Both the position numbers and the translations under genes were made by a program. Positions 49,331-57,166 of a stretch of DNA of 64,000 bases are shown here, one piece after another. This stretch comes from Streptomyces lavendulae subsp. lavendulae (GTDB taxonomy: Bacteria; Actinomycetota; Actinomycetes; Streptomycetales; Streptomycetaceae), in assembly GCF_002803845.1 (NCBI RefSeq), contig NZ_CP024985.1:7575501-7639500 (forward strand), in the 5' to 3' direction. Positions within the stretch are counted from its first letter, which is position 1; each line of letters opens with the position of its first letter. Under the pieces are notes generated by a model, which ran no database searches, was not told where the DNA came from, and saw only the letters and a program-made list of their open reading frames with translations.

Positions 49331-51049
49331 ATGGTCCGAGCCAACGACCAGGTCGAGGCGATGCTCCAGGAGTACGCCGACCTCATCGCCCTCCGGGGAG
49401 GGGACGCGTTCAAGGCGCGCGCCTACGAGAAGGCCGCCCGCGCCGTCGGAGGCTACCCGGACGACGTCTCGGCACTCGATGCCCAGGGCCTGCGCGACAT
49501 CCCCCACGTCGGCAGGTCGGTCGCCGACAAGGTCCTGGAGTACTTGCGGACCGGCCGCATGTCCGTGGTCGACGAAGCCAGGGCGTCCGTTCCGGCCGGA
49601 GTGCGCGAGCTGATCGCCGTTCCGGGACTGGGCCCCCGCAAGGCCATGGTCCTCTACGAGGAACTGGGCATCACCTCCGTCGACCAGCTGCAGGACGCCA
49701 TCCGCCAGGAACGGCTGCGTGATCTGAAGGGCTTCGGCGAGCGGACCGAGCAAAGCATTCTGCACGGCATCTCCGTACTCCGGAAGGCCGGCGAGGGCCG
49801 GATCCTCGTCAGCGCGGCCATGGACGTCGCCGAGCAGCTCGTCGCCGAGATGTCGGCCATCCCCGGCTGTGTCCGGTGCACGTACGCGGGGTCCCTGCGC
49901 CGGATGAAGGAGACCATCGGCGATGTCGACATCCTGGTGGCCGCCCACCGGCCGGCCCCGTTCATGGAGGCTCTCGTCGCCCTTCCCGGCACGGCCGAGG
50001 TCATCGCACGCGGGGAGAAGAAGACCTCCGTACGGACCGCCACGGGACTCCAGGTGGATCTACGGGTCCTCCCGCCGGCCTCCTGGGGAGCGGGCCTGCA
50101 GTACTTCACCGGCTCCAAGGCCCACAACATCCGCACCCGTGCACTCGCGGTACGCCAAGGACTCAAGCTCTCCGAGTACGGGCTCTTCGACGCCGAGAGC
50201 GGCCGGAGCATCGCCTCCGGGACCGAGGAGGCGATCTACACGAGGCTCGGACTGCCCTGGATCCCGCCGACGCTGCGCGAGGACCGCGGCGAGATCGCGG
50301 CGGGGCTGCGCGGCGAACTCCCCGACCTCGTGACGGAGCGGGACATCCGCGGCGACCTCCACACCCACACCGACCTCACGGACGGGCTGGCCCCGCTGGA
50401 GGACATGACCGCCGCCGCTGCCGCCCGCGGCTACGCGTACTACGCGGTCACCGACCACGCCCCGAACCTGTCCATGCAGCGCATGACCAGCGAGAAGATC
50501 CTCGCCCAGCGCGAGCGGCTGCGCGAACTGGACGGCGGGCACCACACGATGCGCCTGCTGCACGGCACGGAACTCAACATAGGCCCGGACGGCGACCTCG
50601 ACTGGCCCGACGAGTTCCTCGCGGAGTTCGACCTCTGCGTGGCCTCGGTCCACTCCCACTTCAACCAGAACAGACGGGAGCTCACCGGCCGCCTCATACG
50701 CGCCTGCGAGAACCCGCACGTCTCCGTCATCGGCCACCCCACGACCCGCCTGATCGGCAGACGCCCGCCCATCGACGCCGATCTCGACGCGGTGTTCGAG
50801 GCCTGTGCGCGCACCGGCACGGCGCTGGAGATCAACGCGCATCCCGAGCGGCTCGATCTGTGCGACGAGGACGTCCTGCGCGCGAAACGGCACGGCGTGA
50901 AGTTCGCGGTGAACTCGGACGCGCACGCCACGACACATCTGGCGTACATGCGCTACGGGGTGGCGACGGCGCAGCGCGGCTGGCTGACGACGGACGACGT
51001 CATCAACACCTGGCCGCTGGCGAGGCTGCGCCGCTTCCTGGGCCGGTGA
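49331..51049 (+). CDS. polX: Family X DNA polymerase/3'-5' exonuclease PolX
   Basis: 572 residues from ATG 49331. Domains in order: 8-kDa domain with helix-hairpin-helix motifs (LRDIPHVGRSVADKV and IAVPGLGPRKAMVL); palm with metal Asp pair in GDVDILV (about residue 200); and a C-terminal PHP domain from about 340 (RGDLHTHTDLTDG, AVTDHAPNL, HSHFNQ, NSDAHA) with the His and Asp residues of its metal site. Bacterial PolX repairs gaps and trims 3' ends in base excision repair. It is a single gene transcribed opposite to htpX. Confidence 0.95.
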   Translation: MVRANDQVEAMLQEYADLIALRGGDAFKARAYEKAARAVGGYPDDVSALDAQGLRDIPHVGRSVADKVLEYLRTGRMSVVDEARASVPAGVRELIAVPGLGPRKAMVLYEELGITSVDQLQDAIRQERLRDLKGFGERTEQSILHGISVLRKAGEGRILVSAAMDVAEQLVAEMSAIPGCVRCTYAGSLRRMKETIGDVDILVAAHRPAPFMEALVALPGTAEVIARGEKKTSVRTATGLQVDLRVLPPASWGAGLQYFTGSKAHNIRTRALAVRQGLKLSEYGLFDAESGRSIASGTEEAIYTRLGLPWIPPTLREDRGEIAAGLRGELPDLVTERDIRGDLHTHTDLTDGLAPLEDMTAAAAARGYAYYAVTDHAPNLSMQRMTSEKILAQRERLRELDGGHHTMRLLHGTELNIGPDGDLDWPDEFLAEFDLCVASVHSHFNQNRRELTGRLIRACENPHVSVIGHPTTRLIGRRPPIDADLDAVFEACARTGTALEINAHPERLDLCDEDVLRAKRHGVKFAVNSDAHATTHLAYMRYGVATAQRGWLTTDDVINTWPLARLRRFLGR

Positions 51050-51077
51050 GCCTCCCGGCCGCCCCGGCGGGAGCGGG

Positions 51078-51638
51078 TCACCGCAGACCCGAGACCCTGA
51101 AGACCGTGAGGGCCGTCTCGCGGTCGATGCGCTCCGCCAGCTGCCGCAGGGCGGTCGCCCCGCGCAGCAGGGTGCCGCGCCGGACCGACGTACGGGTGTC
51201 CGTGTCCAGGCGGCGCCACATCGCCGGATTGCGGACCAGGACGGCCGGGTCGATCTCCACCCGGCCTCCCCGCGCGTCACGGAGGACCAGCCGCTGGGCC
51301 ACCCCGTCCGACCAGCGGACCGAGACGAGCGAGTCGGTACGCACGGTGTCCGCCAGCAGCAGTCCGCGGGCGGTCAGCAGACCGGGACCCACGGAGACCC
51401 GAGGCGGGTGCAGGATGACGAAGAGAAGGCAGGCCAGGCCGGTCCAGAGGATGCCGCGAATCACGTCGAGGGTTCCGAAGCCCGCGTCCATGGCGAACAG
51501 GGCCGTGAGGAGGAGGAACGCGACTCCGAGCGCCGAGCGCCTCTCGGCGGCCCAGTGGGTGTCGTGTACGAAGGGTTCCGAAGGCGCCGCTTCGGTGCCG
51601 GGTGCGCCGGTCGCGGCCTGAGTGAAACGTCGTCCCAT
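51078..51638 (-). CDS. Membrane protein with two transmembrane segments, PH-like domain
   Basis: 186 residues from ATG 51638. After a polar N-terminus there are two hydrophobic helices (about 42-58 and 64-80; SALGVAFLLLTALFAMDAGFG and IRGILWTGLACLLFVILHPP). A strand-rich region (VSVGPGLLTARGLLLADTVRTDSLVSVRW) resembles bacterial PH-domain membrane proteins. The C-terminus is basic. Function unknown. It is convergent with polX, with only 28 bp between stops. Confidence 0.7.
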   Translation of the reverse strand: MGRRFTQAATGAPGTEAAPSEPFVHDTHWAAERRSALGVAFLLLTALFAMDAGFGTLDVIRGILWTGLACLLFVILHPPRVSVGPGLLTARGLLLADTVRTDSLVSVRWSDGVAQRLVLRDARGGRVEIDPAVLVRNPAMWRRLDTDTRTSVRRGTLLRGATALRQLAERIDRETALTVFRVSGLR

Positions 51639-51739
51639 GGGAGCGACGTTAGGGCGGGCAGAGGCCCTGGAGCCGGACCCTGACACCCCGCTGATGGGAT
51701 GCCTACGCCATCTTTACCGCGATGCGCCGATCGGATCGC

Positions 51740-52672
51740 TCAGCCGTGCAGACGGGGCTGTTGGGAGCCCATGAGCGCGAGCCAGACCGGCGGTTCGGCG
51801 ATGCCGGTGGCGGGCATGCCGTGCGCCGACTGGAAGGCGCGCAGGACGTCCTCGGTGTCGGTGGTGAAGGAGCCCGTCACCGCGGTGGGGTGCCCGGCGT
51901 TGGTGAGCAGCGCCTGCAACGCGGTCACGGCATCGCCCCGGTCGCCCGCCCGTACGGTGACGACGAGCCGGGGCCAGGTCCGGGGCCCGACCCGGCCGTC
52001 CGCGTCCAGCCCGCGTTCGCTCTGGAAGCCCTGCACCGCGGTCACGGTCGCCGCGTCGACCGTACCGGTGACCTCCACGCGGTGGCCGTGCGCGTTGAGC
52101 AGGTGCTGCACGGTCCGCGCCTCCCACAGCACGTCCCCGAGCCGGACCACCGGCCAGGACGGGCCGGGGGACGGTTGCGCGGCAGGGGCGGACGCGGAGG
52201 AGATCGGGGACGGCCCGGGCGGAAGGGGGCGCAACCAGGCGCCGACCCACACGGCCGCCGCCAGCAGCACCAGATGTCCCAGCACCCGCACCGCTGCGGG
52301 AACCCCCACCCGACGGCGCACGGGAGCGCTGTCCCCGCCGGCCACCGCCTCCCCGACGGCTCCGCGCGCCCGGGGAACGCGCCGCGCCGCGTGGACGGCC
52401 TCGGCCAGCGCGAGGGCCTCCTCCAGGCGGGCGGGATCCGCCCGCAGCTCGGTGTGCAGCACCCGGACGACCCGGGGCGGCGCCGCCATGGGGCGCCCGG
52501 GGTTGAGGTAGCGGGACATCGTCGCCTGGTCGACCCCCGCCCGCCGCGCCAGCGCCTTCTGCGTGGGACGCGTTCCCGGGTACGCCTCCCACCACCCCCG
52601 CAGCAGGGAGGTCAGCGCGACGGCCGGGTCCGGGATCCGCGCGCCCGTGACCGCCCGATGGTCACTGTCCAC
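51740..52672 (-). CDS. Membrane-anchored HTH and peptidoglycan-binding protein
   Basis: 310 residues from GTG 52672 (AGGGGGA 7 nt upstream; an ATG at 52696 is possible). The N-terminal part contains an XRE-like helix-turn-helix (TRPTQKALARRAGVDQATMSRYL, about 35-57). A single membrane helix (about 127-143, VLGHLVLLAAAVWVGAWL) is followed by a Pro/Ser linker and two peptidoglycan-binding type 1 domains (TVQHLLNAHGHRVEVTG and AVTALQALLTNAGHPTAVTG). The layout suggests a sensor with DNA binding inside and wall binding outside. Palindrome-rich DNA lies upstream of the start, possibly its operator. Confidence 0.82.
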   Translation of the reverse strand: MDSDHRAVTGARIPDPAVALTSLLRGWWEAYPGTRPTQKALARRAGVDQATMSRYLNPGRPMAAPPRVVRVLHTELRADPARLEEALALAEAVHAARRVPRARGAVGEAVAGGDSAPVRRRVGVPAAVRVLGHLVLLAAAVWVGAWLRPLPPGPSPISSASAPAAQPSPGPSWPVVRLGDVLWEARTVQHLLNAHGHRVEVTGTVDAATVTAVQGFQSERGLDADGRVGPRTWPRLVVTVRAGDRGDAVTALQALLTNAGHPTAVTGSFTTDTEDVLRAFQSAHGMPATGIAEPPVWLALMGSQQPRLHG

Positions 52673-52702
52673 GGCGCATCCCCCTGCATGGCGCATTGCA
52701 GC

Positions 52703-52745
52703 TGGTCACAGCCGTGCATGCATGCGTGCATGTACGCATGGTCAC
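52703..52745. repeat. Direct repeats with nested palindromes upstream of HTH/PG-binding gene
   Basis: TGGTCAC occurs at 52703-52709 and again at 52739-52745, 36 bp apart. Between them are TGCATGCA (52715-52722, self-complementary) and the dyad TGCGT-GCATGT-ACGCA (52723-52738). The segment is only about 30 bp upstream of the HTH gene start and 150 bp from the divergent secreted-protein gene. It is a good candidate operator for one or both genes. Confidence 0.45.
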
Positions 52746-52892
52746 GGCACAACCCCAGATGGTAGCGGCATCCTGGGTGCGCACGGCACGGTGAGGAGGC
52801 GGAAGACGGCACCGCGCCCGACCCGCACCCCCACCCCACCCCCGGGCCCGCCCGATTCCTGCGGGACCGGGACACCGAGAGGAAACGAACCC

Positions 52893-53411
52893 ATGACCAC
52901 ACTGCCCCGCCGCGCCTGCGTCATCGCCCTCGCCACGGCGGTTCCCCTGCTGATGGCCTCCGGCATCGCCCAGGGCGCCCCGGCCACGTACACCCACGAG
53001 GCCGCGGCCAGGGAGTTCCGCGCGGCCGGCGTCTCCTGGACGTCCAGCAAGAACTGCTCCAACCGGCGGGACAGCGGCTGTACGTCCTTCACCGGCATCA
53101 ACCGGGCGACCGTCTCGGGCGCCATCGCCTTCAAGAGGGCCAGCCGCTGCACGGTGATCATCACCGGCGGTACCGAGGAGGGCCACAGCGAGCGCGGGAA
53201 GCACACCCACCGCAACGGCTACAAGGTCGACATGGCCCTGGTGAAGAAGCACAAGAACGACGTGCCGTGCCTGGACACGTACATCACCGGCCACTACGCG
53301 AAGGCCGGAACCCGCGGCGACGGTGCCGCTCTGTACAAGTCGCCCGACGGCAACGTCTACGCCCGCGAGACCAGCCACTGGGACGTCACGTACCTCAACG
53401 GCAAGGCCTGA
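52893..53411 (+). CDS. Secreted M15-like peptidase/wall-active protein
   Basis: 172 residues from ATG 52893 (GAGGAAA upstream). A signal peptide covers about residues 1-29 (basic RRA, hydrophobic VIALATAVPLLMASGI, cleavage near AQG-AP). The mature part has four Cys (55, 63, 87, 126), likely two disulfides. His106, Gly109 and Asp113 (THRNGYKVD) and His162 in SHWDVTY fit the HxxGxxxD...HW pattern of M15-type zinc peptidases that cut cell-wall peptides. No catalytic activity can be confirmed. The divergent neighbour is the peptidoglycan-binding HTH protein, so the two may be co-regulated. Confidence 0.65.
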   Translation: MTTLPRRACVIALATAVPLLMASGIAQGAPATYTHEAAAREFRAAGVSWTSSKNCSNRRDSGCTSFTGINRATVSGAIAFKRASRCTVIITGGTEEGHSERGKHTHRNGYKVDMALVKKHKNDVPCLDTYITGHYAKAGTRGDGAALYKSPDGNVYARETSHWDVTYLNGKA

Positions 53412-53479
53412 CCGGCCCGGCCCCCGTTCCCCAGCCGCGCCTCCGGGCCGGTGCCGGAACGGGTCACTAGCCTGGCCCC

Positions 53480-53770
53480 ATGACTCCCGCGTCCCACCCC
53501 GCCCCGGACCGGTACACCGTCGTCCTGCGCCCCGGACCGCCCGGCGTCCAGGACGCCAAGGGCCACGACGCGGTCGTGCGCACCGCCCGGGTCGAAGCCA
53601 CCGGCGCCACCGGTGTCTCCGGCTACCCCCGTTACGAGGGGGAGGGGGTCCAGGCCGAGATCGACCCCGAGAGCCGGGCGGTCGAGGCCGTCACCGTGGA
53701 CGGCGAGGAACTCCCGTACGGCTGGACCGCCCAACTGGCCGACGACGACCCCGGCCGCCGCCGGACCTGA
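53480..53770 (+). CDS. Small hypothetical protein, DUF6296-like
   Basis: 96 residues from ATG 53480. RYTVVLRPGPPGVQDAKGHDAVVRTARVEATGATG and an acidic C-terminal strand (GVQAEIDPESRAVEAVTVDG) resemble remembered streptomycete DUF6296 proteins. Soluble, strand-rich, no catalytic motif. It lies 68 bp after the secreted M15-like gene in the same direction and ends just before a strong hairpin. Confidence 0.65.
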   Translation: MTPASHPAPDRYTVVLRPGPPGVQDAKGHDAVVRTARVEATGATGVSGYPRYEGEGVQAEIDPESRAVEAVTVDGEELPYGWTAQLADDDPGRRRT

Positions 53771-53808
53771 CCCACGGCACGCGCCTTCACACGTTCTTCC
53801 GTAGCCGG

Positions 53809-53850
53809 CCGGGGACCGGGCCCCGCCCGTGGCCGGAGCCCGGTCCCCGG
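53809..53850. terminator. Hairpin between convergent genes, 53.81-53.85 kb
   Basis: A perfect 13-bp inverted repeat: CCGGGGACCGGGC (53809-53821) and GCCCGGTCCCCGG (53838-53850) with a 16-nt loop. It lies between the stop of the small hypothetical gene (53770) and the stop of the minus-strand CMP hydrolase gene (53861), and so probably terminates both. It marks the downstream end of the nucleoside cluster. Confidence 0.7.
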
Positions 53851-53860
53851 AACCGGTCGT

Positions 53861-54388
53861 TCAGCGGGCGCCGCTGCGTTCCCGCTGTCGGCGGACCGCC
53901 AGGTCCACCGCCCGGTCGACGGCCGGCAGGCAGGTGGCGATGTCCGTGTGGACGACGTACTCCACCGACGCGACCGTGTGCAGGCCCTGGACCAGGAAGG
54001 TGTACTCCCTGTCGCGCTCCAGCAGCAGCACGATCGGCTTGTCGAAGGCGCTGGCCCAGCCGATTTCGATGTGGGTGCCCGGGGAGGCCGGGTGGCCGGG
54101 CAGCGCCACGAAGACGTCGGCCTTGCGGATCTCGTCCTGGTCGAGCTTCGTGCACTGCTCCGGCCGCATCAGTTCCGCCCCCCACGCCTCGCGGCGGTGG
54201 GCGTTGTGCACGGAGAGCCCCTGCGCCTCGAAGTGCTTGATCAGGACGTCGAACGGGGCCCGGGCGTCGGCCGGCATCTCCCCGGTCGCGGGGTCCAGGA
54301 GCTGGATGAACGGGCCGGCCAGGAAGACCGAGCGGATGCCCGGCTCGGGGCGGGAACCAGGGGGGTCGAGGGGCTGCGTGACGGCCAT
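53861..54388 (-). CDS. CMP N-glycosidase, BlsM/MilB-like (nucleoside 2-deoxyribosyltransferase family)
   Basis: 175 residues. RSVFLAGPFIQLLDPATG, HNAHRREAWGAELM and FVALPGHPASPGTHIEIGWAS, with the catalytic Glu108, closely match my memory of MilB and BlsM, which release cytosine from (hydroxymethyl-)CMP at the start of mildiomycin and blasticidin S synthesis. In MilB Phe17 and Arg23 shape the base site; here the matching residues are Phe22 and Ile28, so the Arg contacting the hydroxymethyl group is absent. That favours plain CMP as substrate, as in blasticidin S. Last gene of the nucleoside operon, just before the terminator. Confidence 0.88.
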   Translation of the reverse strand: MAVTQPLDPPGSRPEPGIRSVFLAGPFIQLLDPATGEMPADARAPFDVLIKHFEAQGLSVHNAHRREAWGAELMRPEQCTKLDQDEIRKADVFVALPGHPASPGTHIEIGWASAFDKPIVLLLERDREYTFLVQGLHTVASVEYVVHTDIATCLPAVDRAVDLAVRRQRERSGAR

Positions 54389-54463
54389 GGGGGTACCTCC
54401 GGGAGTGGCGCCGGGGCGCGCGGTCGGGCGTGGCTGGGGGCGAGGGGAGAGGGGCGGGCTGGG

Positions 54464-55114
54464 TCAGTCCTTGATGAAGCACTGGACGAAGGCGTCGCCG
54501 GTGGTGCCGCCGTGCGTGTACTCGGTGGTGTCGTACGCGACGAAGGGGTGCCGCTCGACCCGGATCCGGCGGAAGTGCGGCAGGTACTGCCAGCGCAGCT
54601 CCGGCTTGGTGCTGAAGAACGGGATGAAGACGCCGCCGGGGCGCAGCACCCGGACGACCTCCGGCATGGTCCTGGCCCACAGCCCGGCGTCCGTCCAGAC
54701 CTCCATGTCGAGGGCCGGGTCGAAGAACATCCCGTCGATGCTCTCCGACGGCAGCGCGAAGATCCGCTCGAAGAAGTCGCCGCGCTCGACCGTGAGGTTG
54801 TCGGGCACGTGGGGGTGGCGGGCCCGGAACAGGTCCTCGACCTCGTCGAAGAGCTCCAGCACCGTGTGGCTGCGGGTCGCCGGGTTGCCCGCGATGCGCA
54901 GCGCGGACAGGCCGAGGCCCAGCCCGACCTCGTAGAAGTCCTTGCCGTACTCGCACAGCATGTCGGCACTGGCCCACATCAGGTCCCGCTCCCAGGCCTG
55001 CATGGCCTGCTCGCCGCCGATGCTGAGGGTCACTTCGCCGTTCTGCTCGATCAGTTCGATCGCCGGCCTGTCCTGGGGCGCGGTGTCCCGCTCGGCGACG
55101 TCCTGGCTCTTCAT
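54464..55114 (-). CDS. SAM methyltransferase, guanidinoacetate N-methyltransferase-like
   Basis: 216 residues from ATG 55114 with GAGGAG upstream. MLCEYGKDFYEVGLGLGLSALRI (about 52-74) is the SAM-binding region of the guanidinoacetate/arginine (RMT2-like) methyltransferase group, followed by HTVLELFDEVEDLF and FDPALDME. Such enzymes methylate a guanidino nitrogen. In blasticidin S the beta-arginine side chain is N-methylated on its guanidino group by BlsL; this gene fits the same step. It lies 76 bp upstream of the CMP hydrolase gene. Confidence 0.82.
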   Translation of the reverse strand: MKSQDVAERDTAPQDRPAIELIEQNGEVTLSIGGEQAMQAWERDLMWASADMLCEYGKDFYEVGLGLGLSALRIAGNPATRSHTVLELFDEVEDLFRARHPHVPDNLTVERGDFFERIFALPSESIDGMFFDPALDMEVWTDAGLWARTMPEVVRVLRPGGVFIPFFSTKPELRWQYLPHFRRIRVERHPFVAYDTTEYTHGGTTGDAFVQCFIKD

Positions 55115-55145
55115 GCTCTTCTCCTCGTAGGGGTGTGGGGGGCGG

Positions 55146-57029
55146 TCAGGTGGTCCGGGGAACGACGCCGAAGTGGCGCCGGGCCGTGGAGACGGCGAGG
55201 TCCTGTACGGCGAGCACCGTGAAGTAGTAGGCCTGCGGGGCGGTTCCGGGGTCGAACCGCACCCGGAACGCGACCTCCTCGGCCCGTCCGCCGGTGAGCC
55301 GGAGCCTGGTGGTGGCCGGCTCCACGGTCGTGTCCCCGCGCAGGTAGGTCGGGACGAAGAGCCCCAGCCGGACCGGGCCGGTACGGGCAGCGGTGACGGT
55401 GGCCCGGACCTCCAGCACCCCGCCCTGTGCGACCTCGTCCGGGGCGTGGGCGAGCAGCGCGGGGGAGTCGGGGATCCGGAAGGTGACGTCGCCGCACCGC
55501 ATGCAGACGGCGCACGTGGTGTCCAGGACGTGCGGGAGCAGGCCCCGCCGGGTGAACTCCTGTGCGGGGCGGCCGCAGTGGCAGGTGACCTCCCGGACGT
55601 CCGGGTCCAGGCTGCTGCGGTCACCGAAGTACGCCGGGTAGTTCATCAGCTCGGTCTCGGGATCGGCTGCGACCTGCTCGGTGATCACGTGGTCGAGGGA
55701 CTGCAGGTCCGCCGTGAGCGAGGCCTCGATCTGCTCGGGCGACTGGTCGGCGAGATGCGTGGGCCGGGCCACCCAGAGGTCCACCTTCCGGGCCAGTTTG
55801 GTCAGCCGGGGCCGCAGCGCGTGGTTGTGCGGCAGCAGGTCCGAGGCGAGGTAGGCGGTGAGCCGGGTGCCCGCGGTCAGCAGCAGCGGGTCGGGGCGGT
55901 GGTCCGCCGGAGCGGGCGGCGCCGGAGTGTCCTCCGGCGCCCCCGGCAGTCCGAAGCGCATGAACGCCGGGTACGGGTGCGAGCCCGCCAGGCTGGCGTT
56001 GAGGGTGTCGACCGAGTCCGCGCCGACGAGGGCGCCGTGCATCCAGGCCACGTTCTCCGGCCGGTCGGAGTCGTGCACCGACACGGCCGAGACCACCGTA
56101 CGGGCCGGGCCGTCGAGCGCGTTCAGCAACAGCTGGTACTTGGGGTCGTAGAGGGCGAGGTCCGCGAGCGGACCGCTGTTGCAGGCGCTGAGCACCAGCT
56201 CCACGGCCTCCACCCGGTTGAGGGGGACCAGCTTGTCCTCCGGCTTGTAGCAGGGCAGCCCGTACGCGCAGCGCGGGCCCAGCAGCCCGGGAGCGGCCGG
56301 GGCCGAGGCGTTCAGCCCGCAGATGGTGAACTCGCCGAGGTTGACGCTGTCGTCCTTGCCGTGTCCCTGGAAGCCCACCCGCCGCCACCGGGTGCCCAGG
56401 ATCTCCGCCTGGATGTCCGCACGCTCGAAGTCCCGGTCGTCGAAGACCTGGACGCCGGGCAGCCGGGGAGGCCGGTCGGTGTCGGTGAACAGGCCCAGCG
56501 CGTCGACGTCGAGGGCCGGCTCCGCGTACTGCTTGGCGACGTTCCAGCAGACCGAGGCGTCGTCGCGGCCGCTCAGCAGCGTCAGGCCGTGCCGCGGGCC
56601 GCGGTAGGTCGCCATCAGCAGGGCCCGGACGGGGTCGAGGGTGAGCCGGTCGTAGCGGCCGACGACCAGCAGCGAACCGCCGTGCCGGGCCCGGAACCCC
56701 GCGAGGTCCGCCAGTTCCTCCTCGTCCGCCCAGGTCCGCGCGAACGGCCGGGCCAGCTCCGCGAGACCTCCGGGCAGGTGCGCCGCGCCGAGGACGATCC
56801 CGACGTCCAGCGGGTGCGGCTGCCGCAGAGCGCCGTACAGCCGGCCGGCGAGCTCGACGCTCTCCGCCAGATCGGCGCGGTCCTCGGTCGGCACCGGCAC
56901 CGGAAGGAGCCCGGGGGAGTCCAGGAACTCCCGTACGGCATCGGCGAATTCCCGCCGGACGACCGGACGGAACAGGGGAACCGGACCGGCCGGCCGGCCG
57001 GTTCGCTGCTCGGTGAGAGCGGCGTTCAT
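55146..57029 (-). CDS. CHAT-like caspase-fold protein with C-terminal Cys cluster
   Basis: 627 residues from ATG 57029 (GAGGTGG upstream). The middle (about 140-330) has a caspase-like His-Cys pair: VGFQGHGKDDSVNLGEF with His223 and VELVLSACNSGPLADLALYD with Cys283, as in CHAT proteases. Before it, a strand-rich domain (PVRALLMATYRGPRHGLTLLSGRDD). At about 483-512 five Cys and a His (TCHCGRPAQ...CAVCMRC) form a probable zinc ribbon. The C-terminal 110 residues look like a beta-sandwich. It is not among blasticidin genes I remember. It lies 31 bp upstream of the methyltransferase, in the same operon. Confidence 0.75.
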   Translation of the reverse strand: MNAALTEQRTGRPAGPVPLFRPVVRREFADAVREFLDSPGLLPVPVPTEDRADLAESVELAGRLYGALRQPHPLDVGIVLGAAHLPGGLAELARPFARTWADEEELADLAGFRARHGGSLLVVGRYDRLTLDPVRALLMATYRGPRHGLTLLSGRDDASVCWNVAKQYAEPALDVDALGLFTDTDRPPRLPGVQVFDDRDFERADIQAEILGTRWRRVGFQGHGKDDSVNLGEFTICGLNASAPAAPGLLGPRCAYGLPCYKPEDKLVPLNRVEAVELVLSACNSGPLADLALYDPKYQLLLNALDGPARTVVSAVSVHDSDRPENVAWMHGALVGADSVDTLNASLAGSHPYPAFMRFGLPGAPEDTPAPPAPADHRPDPLLLTAGTRLTAYLASDLLPHNHALRPRLTKLARKVDLWVARPTHLADQSPEQIEASLTADLQSLDHVITEQVAADPETELMNYPAYFGDRSSLDPDVREVTCHCGRPAQEFTRRGLLPHVLDTTCAVCMRCGDVTFRIPDSPALLAHAPDEVAQGGVLEVRATVTAARTGPVRLGLFVPTYLRGDTTVEPATTRLRLTGGRAEEVAFRVRFDPGTAPQAYYFTVLAVQDLAVSTARRHFGVVPRTT

Positions 57030-57166
57030 GGTGGACCACCTCGTGTCGACCGCGCCGGGGCGCGGGGGTAAGGGGAATGGGGTGAGGGGGACGGGGAGCG
57101 GCCGCCCGCCGGGTACGGGTGGACGGGACTGCCCGGCGGGAGGGGGCGGGCCTGTGGGCCCGGCCC

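Noticed and set aside
52680-52760. Possible CRISPR-like repeats (CATG-rich)
   Set aside because: The repeats are too short and lack regular spacers; better explained as an operator.
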